64,000 nucleotides of DNA. Origin: Stentor coeruleus (Eukaryota; Ciliophora; Heterotrichea; Heterotrichida; Stentoridae). A program made the position numbers and the translations under genes. The stretch lies in NCBI GenBank assembly GCA_001970955.1, contig MPUH01000019.1:100475-164474 (forward strand). Direction: 5' to 3'. The notes beneath the pieces were generated by a model that was not told the origin of the DNA, made no database searches, and saw only the letters and a list, made by a program, of their open reading frames with translations. Positions 40,348 to 50,915 of the stretch are shown piece by piece; position 1 is the first letter of the stretch, and each line of letters opens with the position of its first letter.

Positions 40348-40974
40348 ATGCGCACAGTTGAAACTATGAGGTATTTTAGAATATTTGCAGCTGTTGTAAT
40401 GACGGGTGTATCTGCTTTTATTTTATTACCAAATGCACCAAAAGCTTTGTTGTTTATGACGACATGGGGATTTCTTTTGACAAATTGCTACTTTTTAGTT
40501 GGGATTTTTGAGCATAGTCATGATAAGATGAAAAAAGTTACTCCGAAATATTATGCATTAATTTGGGGACTTAATTGGACAATAAGTTTGATTTACTGGA
40601 CGCTTTTGTTTACTTCAGACCCTAATCCTTTATATAAAAGAGTGATTTTTCATTCATTTCCTATTGTGCTCACGGTGATTGAGTTTCCTTATAATAGGGC
40701 TATGCTAAAAAGAAAGCACTTTTTGATAATGATTGCTTTTGTATTGATATATTTTGCGTTTTATTGTGTTACAACATTGATTAATGGGAAAGGGGCTTAT
40801 ACTGGAATTGATTTTACTAATTTTATTATTGTTTTTATGATTGTTTTGAATTTCATTATTTCGCTTGCTGCACTTGAAGTTGGAAGGATTATTAAGAATA
40901 AGATTGCTCAAAAGAGTACTGAGAGTACTGAGAATGCTGATTATGTTGAAATTCAGGATAGAAAAAGCAAGTAG
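40348..40974 (+). CDS. Six-TM membrane protein (AIG1/FAR-17a-like shape)
   Basis: A 208-residue protein with six hydrophobic helices (about 8-28, 33-52, 68-88, 98-115, 120-142, 152-178) and a charged cytoplasmic tail. The layout and the segments IWGLNWTISLIYWTLLF and HSFPIVLTVIEF recall AIG1/FAR-17a-type fatty-acid-ester hydrolases, in which a Thr and a His lie in membrane helices, but the resemblance is loose. It lies 111 bp after IFT88 on the same strand. Function is unassigned. Confidence 0.72.
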   Translation: MRTVETMRYFRIFAAVVMTGVSAFILLPNAPKALLFMTTWGFLLTNCYFLVGIFEHSHDKMKKVTPKYYALIWGLNWTISLIYWTLLFTSDPNPLYKRVIFHSFPIVLTVIEFPYNRAMLKRKHFLIMIAFVLIYFAFYCVTTLINGKGAYTGIDFTNFIIVFMIVLNFIISLAALEVGRIIKNKIAQKSTESTENADYVEIQDRKSK

Positions 40975-41339
40975 ATTAATAATTTTATTAGATTAGATAA
41001 AGAAAATTAAGTTAGTAAGTATAAGATTATCCTTGAAAATTTTAAAGAAAATATATAGGAAATGAGAATTTTGATATGTTGGCTTTTTGATATTTTTGAA
41101 TTAGAAGTATATTTGTGGCTTTATGAAGGAAAATATTTATGATAACTCATTGAATAAAATTCGTAATTTTTTTGAAGAAATTTTGGGAAGTGGTGTAACA
41201 TTAGGAAATTCCTTTGTTTTTAGTAAATACTTAGAGATAGTACTAGAAATTAATTATAAGACAATAGCTTAGCCTTATCATTAAAATATTTAATAAAATA
41301 CATAAACTAAGAATCGAAAAATTATCTATACTTGTTAAG
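40975..41339. other. Intergenic spacer
   Basis: G-biased plus strand, matching the 3' flank of the membrane-protein gene. No gene seen. Confidence 0.45.
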
Positions 41340-42351
41340 GTTATGCCTTGCTTGTTAAAATTCTCAAACTCTTGTACTAACGAAAGATTTCATCAAAAAT
41401 ATAATGCTTCGTAGAAATTGCCAAGTTAAAATTTAATTCTTCTACATTTATAAAAGAACCAAGACATTCACTTATGCAGTTATATACATCCCTAAAATAA
41501 TTTCTTTGTTTTATACTATAATAGCAGTTTAGCCCCTTAATCGATAATAGTAAATTCCAAACTTTTGGATATTTTTATTATCTCTTCTTTTTAGCATCGA
41601 ACAAATTTTAAGTATTTCTCTTTGACCAGGTAGAGGTGGACCTCCAACAAAAACTCCTACAAAGCAATTATCTACAATTACAGGCGAACCAGACATTCCA
41701 AATATCCCTGAGCAATTGACTTCTAATAAATCTTAATTTTTCAAAACTATTCCTTTAGATTCCACCAAAACTCTATTCTTATGAAAACTTTTCTTATGAT
41801 TTTTCAGCATCTTTGTTCTATTCCTTAAATAAAGGTAAATAGTATGTGGATTTCGTATAATTATCGATGGAAATCCGAAAATACTATATTTGATTCTATT
41901 GTCACATTTCTTAATAGGAATTTTAGAAATATTCATATTCATGTTTTTTGAAACAAAAAGACAAAGTGCTATATCTCCAGGTAAGCAGTAAAAATTCCCA
42001 TTAGAAGCTCTTAATTCTGTATTTAAATGATCACACCAGTTTTTTAATGCTCATAATTCTATTGTATTCATTTCATTTCTATTAAGCCCGCATAAAAATT
42101 TATCTGAAATTTTACTTGTTTACATTGGGGAAAGGTAACAAGTATGAGCTGCAGTTAGGGCAAAACCTATAGCATAGGAACTTTCATCTATTATTTCAAA
42201 TGGTTGAGAAAATTTTTCTATAATGAAAGCTGTACCCCAATCAAAATATATCATAAATTTTTTTTCTTTTATGATAGTTGCAAGCTCTTCGAAAAGTATT
42301 CTACTTTGCTCTCTTTTTTATAATAAGATAACCAATTAGATTTTCAAGCAT
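41340..42351 (-). pseudogene. Degenerate trypsin-like serine protease gene
   Basis: On the minus strand, from an ATG at 42351, the reading shows WGTAFII, then GFALTAAHTC (catalytic His), GDIALCLF (catalytic Asp) and CSGIFGMSGSPVIVDN (catalytic Ser in a GxSGSP motif). The triad of a trypsin/DegP-like protease is therefore still visible in order and spacing. The long central frame has three in-frame stops (TAA, TGA, TAA); none lies in a 15-nt GT...AG segment. There is one frame change near the N-terminus and one near 41570, after which a C-terminal extension continues (YPKVWNLLLSIKGLN ... CLGSFINVEELNF). No intact protein can be made with the code used by the neighbours, so this is a decayed gene. 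Confidence 0.7.
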
Positions 42352-42917
42352 TTTATAAATACAGGATCCCCATAGTTCAAATGAAAGATCCCCCCATTTT
42401 TTTAAAATAATATAATAAATGGAATAGACTTTAGAGCTGAAAATGCGCATTTGAAAAAATTATAACATGATCTGTTTTTATAAATTTAGGTTTATTATCA
42501 AGTAAATACAGATGATAAAAATAGTTTATTATTGATAAAATTTATGTTTTATGCATTCAAAGCAGCTTGGAGGTAGTTAATTTTACGCTATTAAATTAAA
42601 GATTATATATTAAACTCATCATTTCACATTAATATTGGGACATCTTCAAAGACTAATCTATATCATGATTTTATATATTAAAACACTAAAACACTAAAAA
42701 ACTCACAAATCACAATCAAAATGCACTTCAAAAAAATTTACTTCTATCCGAGAAACTTATTCAAACTTTTATCCTTTGATTTGATTCAAATTTTTTTTTA
42801 TAAAAAGCCTGTGACAAAAGTTGTATATTTTCATCACAATTTATCACCAAAAAAAATTCTCCTTTCTTGAGTTTAGAAAATAGGAATAAGATGATGATTT
42901 TAGTAAAGGAAATAAAT
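42352..42917. other. Intergenic spacer
   Basis: AT-rich spacer between the protease remnant and the gene at 42918. It holds a repeated AAAACACTAAAACACT segment near 42680. The frame of the next gene is open back to a TTG at 42867, but no good ATG lies there besides two at 42889 and 42892. Confidence 0.45.
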
Positions 42918-43784
42918 ATGAACCCTTTACTTCCTATATTGGCTAAGATATCTAATAACAAAAACAAACGCTTGGAGTCAGACAATTTGAAGTCAGTTAT
43001 ATCAAAAGTTAGAGTTTTACAGAAAAGGGCTTCACCTTGTGGATGTGCAAATAACCCAAATGCTAATATTAAAGATTTAGACCTAGCTCTCGAACAAAGT
43101 AAACGAAGGGAACAAGATTTTGATGGATATATTTCAAAGGAACTAGGGAAACTTAATTGTCTTAAGCAGAGTCCATTAAGAATAACAAAGTCAAAAACAG
43201 ATGAACAAGTAATAACAGAATATGCTGAGTTAGGTAATAGTCCATCAATAGCTTTAACTCCAATTCCTGAAGACACAAAAAAAGAATCAACTCCTGATAT
43301 AGTTTCTGAAAGGAGGATTAAAACTATTCCAAAATTCCGTGTTAGAACATCATCACCTGGTCTTGCATCAAGAAGATCAAAAATATCTCAAGAGTTTATT
43401 ACAAGACTTTCAACACCTGCTACTAAATATTTTGGACAAGCTTATTCTATAAGACCTGAAATATTACAGGATACACTTAAAGCTGATAAACTTATGAATG
43501 AATGTATAAAATTGAATAAAGAAATGAAAAAAATGAGGAATATAAGAACTGCTGAAGAAAAGGGAAATAGACGAGAAAGGGCAATGATGAAAGAATTTAT
43601 AACTGGAAAAAAAACTCAGGTTAAAGATGCGAATAGTGATAATTATAAGGAAGATCAGTTGAAGTTAGATTTGAAAATAGCAAAAAATCTTATGCGTGGG
43701 AAAAAGATATGGAAACTGAATCATGTGTCGTTTGTTGCTACGGTTGATAGGATGATTAATTCGATGCCAATGGTTAAAAAGTAA
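42918..43784 (+). CDS. Basic protein of unknown function
   Basis: Chosen start is the ATG at 42918 (MNPLLPILAKISNNKNKR), because it has the AATAAATATG context seen at other starts here; ATGs at 42889 or 42892 are alternatives. The protein has 288 residues, is Lys/Arg-rich, and mixes Ser/Pro-rich disordered parts (about 85-150) with charged helices (about 175-250). It has a SPCGCANNPN turn near 39. The tail WKLNHVSFVATVDRMI is the most hydrophobic part. No family is recognised. Confidence 0.72.
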   Translation: MNPLLPILAKISNNKNKRLESDNLKSVISKVRVLQKRASPCGCANNPNANIKDLDLALEQSKRREQDFDGYISKELGKLNCLKQSPLRITKSKTDEQVITEYAELGNSPSIALTPIPEDTKKESTPDIVSERRIKTIPKFRVRTSSPGLASRRSKISQEFITRLSTPATKYFGQAYSIRPEILQDTLKADKLMNECIKLNKEMKKMRNIRTAEEKGNRRERAMMKEFITGKKTQVKDANSDNYKEDQLKLDLKIAKNLMRGKKIWKLNHVSFVATVDRMINSMPMVKK

Positions 43785-44018
43785 ATTAAAAATCAGAAGG
43801 GTTTGTATAGGATTTTTAAACTAATTAAGATTTTGGAGAATTGAAATGTAATTCAGCATAAGTTTTTAAAAATTTATAATATAAACTGACTTTTTTTTTT
43901 GATAATTAAAGCATATAAACTCTTTCTTAAACTAACTTCTTCCTAAAACCTATCATAAAAAAGCAGGCTTATATTTCATAGACCACTTGCTTACTCTTTT
44001 TTAGATGTTGAATAAAAT

Positions 44019-45516
44019 ATGAAGTGGCTAATATTGTTAGTTTGTATTTTAGGGTGTTTTTCTATCAAAGGTATCAACAAAGTACCTTCAGGATCCATCC
44101 CAAATTACAACTTAATGAATATCAGTGTTCCAATCGACCACTACACCCCAAATTCTCCAACATTCAAACTTCGATACTACATCCGAACAGATTATTATCA
44201 ACAAACGCAAAGTGGGCCGATATTTTTCTACTGTGGCAACGAAGGGGCAATTGAATCTTTTGTATAAAATAAATCGAAATAACACATTCTAAAAAATCAC
44301 ATCTTTATAGCAATCATATTTTTTGTCAACAACTCTGGGTATATCGACTTTCTTGCAAGACAAATGGATGCAATCGTGGTTTTTGCTGAGCACAGATACT
44401 TTGGCAATTCCCTTCCTTTCGGTAATGCAAGTTTCCAATCCCCAATTAACATAAAATATCTCTCCCCTCATCAAGCTTTAGCTGATTTTGCTTATTTACT
44501 CACATACTTAAAACATGAATATTATGGCTTCCTATAATTGCTTGGGGTGGTAGTTATGGTGGGATGCTCTCAGCTTGGTTCCGTATGAAATTCCCATACC
44601 TTGTAACTGGATCTATATCTTCATCAGCCCAATATTCCATTTTAATGGTACAGTTGACCCAAATGAATTCAATCAAATTGTCACACAACATTTTTCTGAA
44701 ATCTGTGGGCCAGGATGCCTGCAGTAATCCGTACAGCTTTTAATTATTTAGAAATGATGCGTTATAACAGTTCTTATTATTATAATTTAGAACAATGGTT
44801 TAATACTTGTCAAGAAATTATTACTTCAGATGATGTTTATTCTATAATGAATTGGCTTGCTAATGCTTTTACTTATTTAGCTATGACTGATTATACATCA
44901 CCAAGTAATTTCTTACAAGAACTTCCTGCTTATCCTGTAAGTTTAGCTTGTGGGAATATAACTGAAGTTACATATTTAACTGATTATGCTCATGTTTTTG
45001 AATATGTTGCTAAAGGTGCTAATTTTTTTATAATACATCAGGAACATAATTTTGTAATAACCTTAATCTTACAGCAACACAAGGAAGTTTTGATGATCAA
45101 GGTTGGGATTATTTGTCTTGTACAACTTTGAGTATGCCAATTGGATCTAATGGTGTTACTGATATGTTTTGGTATGAACCTCGGGATCAGATTGCTTTGA
45201 TTCTACTTGTTTATAAACCTGGGGTGAAGCTACACAAATTAATTATGCAGTGTTGTGGTATGGGAATAGTTTAAATCAAACTTATATATTGAGACATGCT
45301 TCGAATATACTTTTTAGTAGTAGATCTTTGGATCCTTGGCAATCTGGATCAGTACTTTATAATAGTAATCCGAATTTGGTTGCTTATGTTATGATTGGAG
45401 GAGATCATCATTCTGATTTAAGAATGCCAGCTATTAATGATCCTAGTGAAGTTATTTCGGGAAGAGTTATTATTAAACAAACGATTCAGTATTGGATAAA
45501 CGGCACGATTTCTTAA
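44019..45516 (+). pseudogene. Degenerate S28-family serine carboxypeptidase gene
   Basis: The start has a good signal peptide (MKWLILLVCILGCFSIKG) and S28 hallmarks in order: [35 protein letters not shown] (nucleophile Ser), SLDPWQSG (Asp) and GDHHSDLR (His). This is the prolylcarboxypeptidase family of lysosomal or secreted enzymes. The gene is broken: a 63-bp insertion with in-frame stops at 44264-44326, then at least five frame changes (before the GGSYGG block, near 44640, near 44715, near 45030 and near 45200). None fits a 15-nt intron. Conserved residues still read well between breaks, so decay is recent, or the assembly here is poor. A nearby N join at 45689 makes error possible. Confidence 0.78.
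44258..44326 (+). other. 63-bp insertion between TTTTGT direct repeats
   Basis: TTTTGT occurs at 44258-44263 and 44321-44326. Removing one copy and the bases between restores the reading ESF-VNNSGYIDF, which fits the S28 family. The insert is 63 bp, in frame, but includes TAA stops. Confidence 0.55.
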
Positions 45517-45827
45517 GTTAGTTAGTAGATTTAAGTTTAGAAATTTTTTGAGATTATTAGATTCGTTGTGGGTATTTGGGATAATGTAGATTTTTCAAGT
45601 TTTGGATTGAGTAGGTTTGTGGGAATTTTGAAGAAGGGGTCATAAAATCCCTAAAACTCACAATTTTCTACCACCACCCCAAAAACCCNGATAATGTAGA
45701 TTTTTCAAGTTTTGGATTGAGTAGGTTTGTGGGAATTTTGAAGAAGGGGTCATAAAATTTCCTCACAACTTCTCCTCTTCTAACTTCCTAAACATCAACC
45801 TACCTTTTCTCATAAAACACTTAAAAA
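45517..45827. other. Intergenic spacer containing an assembly join
   Basis: G-rich after the protease remnant, C-rich before the ATG at 45828, interrupted by the duplicated block around the N. Confidence 0.5.
45580..45758. repeat. Exact 69-bp duplication around an N (assembly join)
   Basis: Bases 45580-45648 recur at 45690-45758, with an N at 45689 between them. The G-to-C skew flip also happens twice, as expected if one copy is artificial. Confidence 0.85.
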
Positions 45828-46610
45828 ATGAAATCCATAGCAGTTAGCGAAGATTTACCCGACTATCTGAAAAGCAAATATTCAGTTCTCATCCCCCACC
45901 GTCGATCATCTTCAGGACATAAATCCTACAAATCCAATCTCAAACAAGGAGTTAGCGAAGAAACCCCAAGACACTTCAAAATCAATTACATCCCTGTCCT
46001 AAATCACTCAAAAAAAAACTCAGAAATCTCTAAAGAAAAAAACTCATCAAGATTTATAAGTAATCTTAAACAAAACCTTCCACAACATAAACCAAGATTT
46101 GATTACTCAGAAATAAAAAGCCAAAAGTTTGATTTTGACACTTTAGGCTTTGCTCAAGGATTAGATGTTAAAGCTGGAAATAGTGCTCGTATACAACGTG
46201 CTATGGCATATAGTGATGAGTATTCTAAAACTTTAACTAAAGGTTTCGGGATTCCAAGAGGGGATTTTAATGTGGAATTATCTCAACCTAATGTTCCTAG
46301 AGTTGATGCTGTTAAGATGCATAATATGATAAAATCAATTAGTTTATCTATGAGAAGAGAAAGTTGTGGTTCAAATATTAGACATGGGGATTGTATGAAA
46401 ATTGATAGGGAAAGATGTAGTTCTCTTGTTGGAAGCTCAGTTAATTTGATGGAGTATCCGAGACAAGTGAATACTCCTAATAGGACTATGAGGCAAAAGA
46501 AAAAAAAACCTTTAGAGGTATTTAGCTTGGAAGATTTGGATTTATTTGATGCTGATATAAAATCTAAGCAATCTTTGTGGAAGTCTACAGCGATGTATAA
46601 AGACTATTGA
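45828..46610 (+). CDS. Basic, Ser-rich protein of unknown function
   Basis: A 260-residue protein, basic and Ser-rich in the first 85 residues, with a more ordered middle (FDFDTLGFAQGLDVKAGNSARIQRAMAYSDEYSKTL) and an acidic-hydrophobic segment (EVFSLEDLDLFDADI) near the end. It ends in TGA. There is no membrane segment, coiled coil or catalytic motif. No family is recognised. Confidence 0.75.
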   Translation: MKSIAVSEDLPDYLKSKYSVLIPHRRSSSGHKSYKSNLKQGVSEETPRHFKINYIPVLNHSKKNSEISKEKNSSRFISNLKQNLPQHKPRFDYSEIKSQKFDFDTLGFAQGLDVKAGNSARIQRAMAYSDEYSKTLTKGFGIPRGDFNVELSQPNVPRVDAVKMHNMIKSISLSMRRESCGSNIRHGDCMKIDRERCSSLVGSSVNLMEYPRQVNTPNRTMRQKKKKPLEVFSLEDLDLFDADIKSKQSLWKSTAMYKDY

Positions 46611-47046
46611 TTAAGTAAATGTAATAATTCTGATATGTTTGGGTTATGCTGTTAAGATTTTAATTTGTAAATAAAGTTGAGGATTATGTTTTTAGGGTAT
46701 AGGTAATAGTATAAAAGTTAAAAGGTTATATGAAAAGAGAATATGTTTGAATTGTTATTAAGAAGTATTATATTTTATTAGAAATTTAACTAAATTCTCT
46801 TATCTAGTATAAGATTAAAGTTTAAATCCTGTTAATAATTTACTAGATTTTTGTATTAAAATTTGTAATATCTTCTTAAAAGAACTATTAGTTTATTATA
46901 CTATTATCTTTATATAAAAATACTTTAACCAAAATTCAAAATATTATTGGCAAATTAAGATTACAGAATATAAAAATCATTAATATAAGAATATCAGTTA
47001 TTATATATATTATGGATTCTAAACATAATAAAACTAGATTAACTAA
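46611..47046. other. Convergent intergenic spacer
   Basis: AT-rich, between two gene ends. No gene seen. Confidence 0.45.
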
Positions 47047-47718
47047 TTATTGTGGGCTTGCATCATAAATTTCTTCATCATTTTCGCTATTAATATTATG
47101 TGCTGAGATTTTTACATTCGCAGTCGAATCTCCTACACCGATTTTGTTTGATCCTTGCCGAGGGGTTGTACTAATGTATACACTTTCATATTGTTGAACT
47201 TTATCAATAGCGTATACAAGTTTTACTAACGTATAAATTAGGGAAAGACCAGAAAGGCTTATGCTTATCATTGTTAGTACATTCCAATTATTTAACAACT
47301 GGTTGTTGTAAGCTTGTAAGCATATTTGTGGTATAGTGTGAAATAAACCGTTTATTAATGATGTAGATCTGAATAATACATCAATAATATAAAAGTCACC
47401 TTTTAAAGTTTCGCTAAAGATAAAAACGAAAGTAAACATGAAATAGTTTAACCCTAAAGAGTCTCCGAAAATAAATAGTAAAAAAAGGCAAAGCTTGAAT
47501 TTACTAAAGGATTTACCTTTGCAGCAATCTGAAATACATATGAATATGTAAATGATAAAAAGCACAAGGCTTGGGGCTGCTAGACTGGCTATGGAAATTT
47601 GAAAAAATAGTTCTTTTTTCAAATGCTGGGTCATCAAATACCATATATCTGATCCAAGATCGCACAGTCTTAGTAGTCCTCCTAGAAACATCAGTAAGAT
47701 TTCGTATTTTAATTTCAT
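47047..47718 (-). CDS. Polytopic membrane protein, XKR-like
   Basis: A 223-residue protein with five or more membrane segments (about 5-25, 38-62, 72-100, 108-130, 142-168) and a polar tail from 175. DLGSDIWYLMTQ near 20 and SLINGLFHTIPQICLQAYNN near 118-137 resemble the DxGTDxW and ETAPQLxLQLY blocks of XK-related proteins, a family that includes caspase-activated lipid scramblases. It is shorter than animal XKR proteins. Scramblase activity is not shown; the family call is moderate. Confidence 0.65.
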   Translation of the reverse strand: MKLKYEILLMFLGGLLRLCDLGSDIWYLMTQHLKKELFFQISIASLAAPSLVLFIIYIFICISDCCKGKSFSKFKLCLFLLFIFGDSLGLNYFMFTFVFIFSETLKGDFYIIDVLFRSTSLINGLFHTIPQICLQAYNNQLLNNWNVLTMISISLSGLSLIYTLVKLVYAIDKVQQYESVYISTTPRQGSNKIGVGDSTANVKISAHNINSENDEEIYDASPQ

Positions 47719-48547
47719 CTTTTTATGAATATCACAATCAGAAATATAACCTGATGTCTATTTAAGTAGTTTTTAATCTATATAAGATATTTATTTTTGT
47801 ATTTAATGACTTTATAATTAGTTTCAAAAATTTTGGTTTAAAGAAAATATTAGGTGATTTACCATGTTTATAATTATTTTCAAAAATTTTGGTTTAAAGA
47901 AAATATTAGGTGATTTACCATGTTTATGTATACTTTCTTGATTTAATATTTTTTATAGTTTATTTTGTATTGCATATTTATGATAAGCCTAAGAATACTT
48001 AAACAGTCTATTTTTAGTGTTTGATATATTTTATTGTTGATTATTTAAATATTTATTAGTTTAGAATATAATTTATTGGTAATATAAATTTCTATACACT
48101 TTCCTTAAAGAGAAATTGATCAATTTAAAAAAATCAGCTTTTATTCTTTCATGTGAAAATCCTGTCAGTATTTAAATAATAAAAGAAGTGAAAACTATTG
48201 AATTAAAAAAATAGAAATTAGTTAAGCTTTCTTATAGAATTCTTAGTAAAAATCAAATAAAAAATTGTTTTAAATCAAGCACCAACTATTTTTTCTATTA
48301 ACTACCCCAAAACTAATGCAAATTATATTCTTTATAAATGATCATATGATGACTATAACATTCAAAAAATAATTATTAAAAAATCAGAGTATTAAATATC
48401 AGGATATTACTTATCATACAAATTTTATAAACCACATAATTAAAATCCTAATTTCATACAAAAATCTTAACAATTCCTACATTTCATCTAAAAAATCCTG
48501 CAAAATTAAAGCCACTTTAAAGTATAAAGTTTATTTCTTATAAATTT
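47719..48547. other. Intergenic spacer with tandem repeat
   Basis: No gene seen. It contains the 56-bp tandem repeat, and from about 48280 the plus strand is C-biased, matching the 3' flank of the minus gene at 48548. Confidence 0.5.
47811..47922. repeat. Tandem repeat, two 56-bp units
   Basis: Units 47811-47866 and 47867-47922 differ at one base (TTATAATTAG versus TTATAATTAT), with a partial third start after 47922. No N lies between, so this is a true or collapsed tandem repeat rather than a scaffold join. Confidence 0.85.
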
Positions 48548-50368
48548 CTAAGTATTTCCTTGACTTGAAGGTCTAAAATTTCTAATAGGACTTATTGACG
48601 TTGTACTTAAAGTATTGACTAAATCCTTTCCTAATAAGCTATTAACACCTACTTTTGGTAATTTATTCATAGAAATCGGAGATTTACTCAAAGGTAGCGG
48701 AGTTTTACTTGATGGTATATCTTCATCACTATGTCTAATTTCTGAATCAGTAGCACCTGGACGAAAAGATCCAAGGTCAGCTTTATAAAAACGTCCATCA
48801 TAACCTTGTATATGAGGAACAGTTGGAAGAAAAGTTGTATCCCCACGACCACAACTTAAGCAATTATTAGCAAAAGATTTTTTAGATATAAGGGCAAATC
48901 CAGATTTACTCCCTAAATCCTCTATAGTTTGTATTATTTTACGTATCTGCATGTTTAATCTTTCAAGTTCCTTCAAAATCTCGTTTTGATTACGTTCTAA
49001 ATCTGATACTCGCTGGCTTATTAAATAAAACTCTTCTTTTGTTTGCTCTTCATTAGCTTTTGTTGATAAGATTCTTTTGATTTTCGATAAATCCGACGCT
49101 TTGTTGATTTTTTCTAACTTATCGAATTTCTCATCGATTTTTTCAAAATTCTGTATAGCTTTTTCTTTGAATTTTAATAAATCAGTTATTTCTTGGTACT
49201 GGATTTGAGATTGGGAATATTGTGGTTTGATATTTTTTAAGTTATTAAAAAGTTCTATAACAGGCTCGCGTTCTGCTTTTTTTTCAAGTTGGATTTCAAG
49301 GTTTTCAATTTTACTAGTAAGGTTTTTAAGCTCTTCTACAGGGCTTTTTGGAATTACACTAGTCAAAGAATCAATTTTATCATCAAGTTCTTTAATTTTT
49401 TTCTCTAAATCGCATAAACTCGTACTATTCAGGTCTTTATCTTTAGAATTTATTAAGTTTATCAAAAAATTATACTGGTCTTCATTAACTTTATGCTGTA
49501 ACCTATATTTTCCTTACACTTTTTCTATACTCTCCACAGCATTTCTAGCTTCATAACTTTTAGCGATTATTTCTCCTTCAAGTCTTTTAAGTTCTTTTTC
49601 TAGTTTATCATAAAAACTTTTTTGTTTCTTGATTTTATCTGCATTTGTAATCTCAAATTCTTTCCTCATCTTTTGTTCAATAGTATTTATAGCATCCCAA
49701 ACATATTTATCATTCACCCTAGTCTTCAACAAATTCTCACAATCCCTGATTTTCCATTGAGTATTTACTTCTAAATCTGAGATTCTTTTCCCTAAATCAA
49801 TATTTATATCATTAATTTTATCTTCTGTGTTTTTAATCATAGCTTCAACTAAGGATATTTTTTTAACAAAAGCATCTCTGTTAATTTTTTCTTGTATTTT
49901 TTCTTCTAAATATTCTTTTTCTATATCAAATTTTTCAGAAGATAGTTTTAAAGATATGCTATTTTCAAGTTCTCTAAGTTTTTTTTGTGTGGATTTTTGG
50001 AAGTCATCGAAATCTATAATCCTGTCGCAGATACCTTGGATTCCTGAGCTTGCTGCTGATATACCGTCTTTTAAGTCGTTATTTCTAGGATTTCGTCCTC
50101 CCATTTCTTTTGGTATTGATAAAGCGATACTTTCAAGGATTTCAAAACCTTCTGGTAAAGATATTTTTGATTCGATTTCTTCGGTCAAGTTTTGAATATG
50201 AAATGTGTGAGTGTTTATTAAGGTTGATATACGGTTTAAATAGTCTTGAAGGTTGTTTAGGTTTAGGTCAAAAGTTACTAATGGGGCATTTGGAAGGGGA
50301 TCAGCGATTTTTTCATTGGTAATTTTTACTTCTTCAGTGTGAACTGTCCTTTTTGTTTGTGATGCCAT
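48548..50368 (-). CDS. Two-exon coiled-coil protein, DUF4795-like C-terminus
   Basis: Exons 49518-50368 and 48548-49502 join across a 15-nt intron to give 601 residues. The first exon is coiled coil from about 100 to 285; the second continues it to about 480. Then NNCLSCGRGDTTFLPTVPH and YDGRFYKADLGS precede a Ser/Pro-rich end. The Cys-x-x-Cys plus coiled-coil arrangement recalls the DUF4795 region of QRICH2, a sperm-flagellum protein, but only loosely. A flagellar role is an inference. Confidence 0.82.
49503..49517 (-). other. 15-nt intron
   Basis: Minus-strand GTAAGGAAAATATAG, phase 2. Removal joins VESIEKV to LQHKVNEDQYNF; retention gives TAA. Confidence 0.88.
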
Positions 50369-50915
50369 TTAGGGTTTTTATTATATTGTATGTTAAAAAA
50401 TATTAAGTTTATTTGGAGGATGAGGATATTGGGATATGGTTATTTTTTGAGGCTTTGGGGTATTATGATTGAGGCCAAGTTTTGGGGTTTGTTGCTTTTT
50501 ATTGAATTTAGATGGGTATTAAGGATTTATACATTTTTTTGTTATATTTCTTGAGTTTATGATAAAAAATAACTCTGGTTTGGTCGAGTGTTTTCTTATA
50601 CGAGATTTGTTTATTCGAAAAAAAACATTTTTTTAATCAGCTTTTAATGCGATAAAGTTTAAGCTTAACTTAAGCGAACTAGTACTTATTTATGATGGTG
50701 AAAGAGATGATAATTTTCTTGGAATTGAAGTTGTAGATATGTGATTATAGGTTCTTCTTCTAGAAGGTGCAGATATTAATGAAAAATTATCTTTTTTCAG
50801 CAAAAAAAATATATATTACTATCCAAAAAGTTACCTTTGAAAAATATAATCCCAAGATCATGTACTTAAGACTACTCCAAACAATCTACTAATTATCTGA
50901 TATTTAAGCATATCT
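50369..50915. other. Intergenic spacer
   Basis: Strongly G-rich on the plus strand at 50401-50520 (about 36 G to 4 C by hand count), upstream of the minus-strand gene. A possible ankyrin remnant lies near 50691-50790. Confidence 0.5.
50691..50790 (+). pseudogene. Possible ankyrin-repeat gene fragment
   Basis: One frame reads LGIEVVDM, two stops, then VLLLEGADINEKL. The GADIN block after a VLLLE helix is typical of an ankyrin repeat end. It is too short to be certain. Confidence 0.28.

Noticed and set aside
42120-42150. GTAAACAAGTAAAATTTCAG around the first stop of the trypsin-like remnant as an intron
   Set aside because: It is 20 nt, not 15 or 16, would shift the frame, and leaves the other two stops unexplained.
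42761-43276. 171-codon minus-strand open frame
   Set aside because: It is antisense to the basic gene at 42918-43784, whose strand has the expected flank skew and start context.
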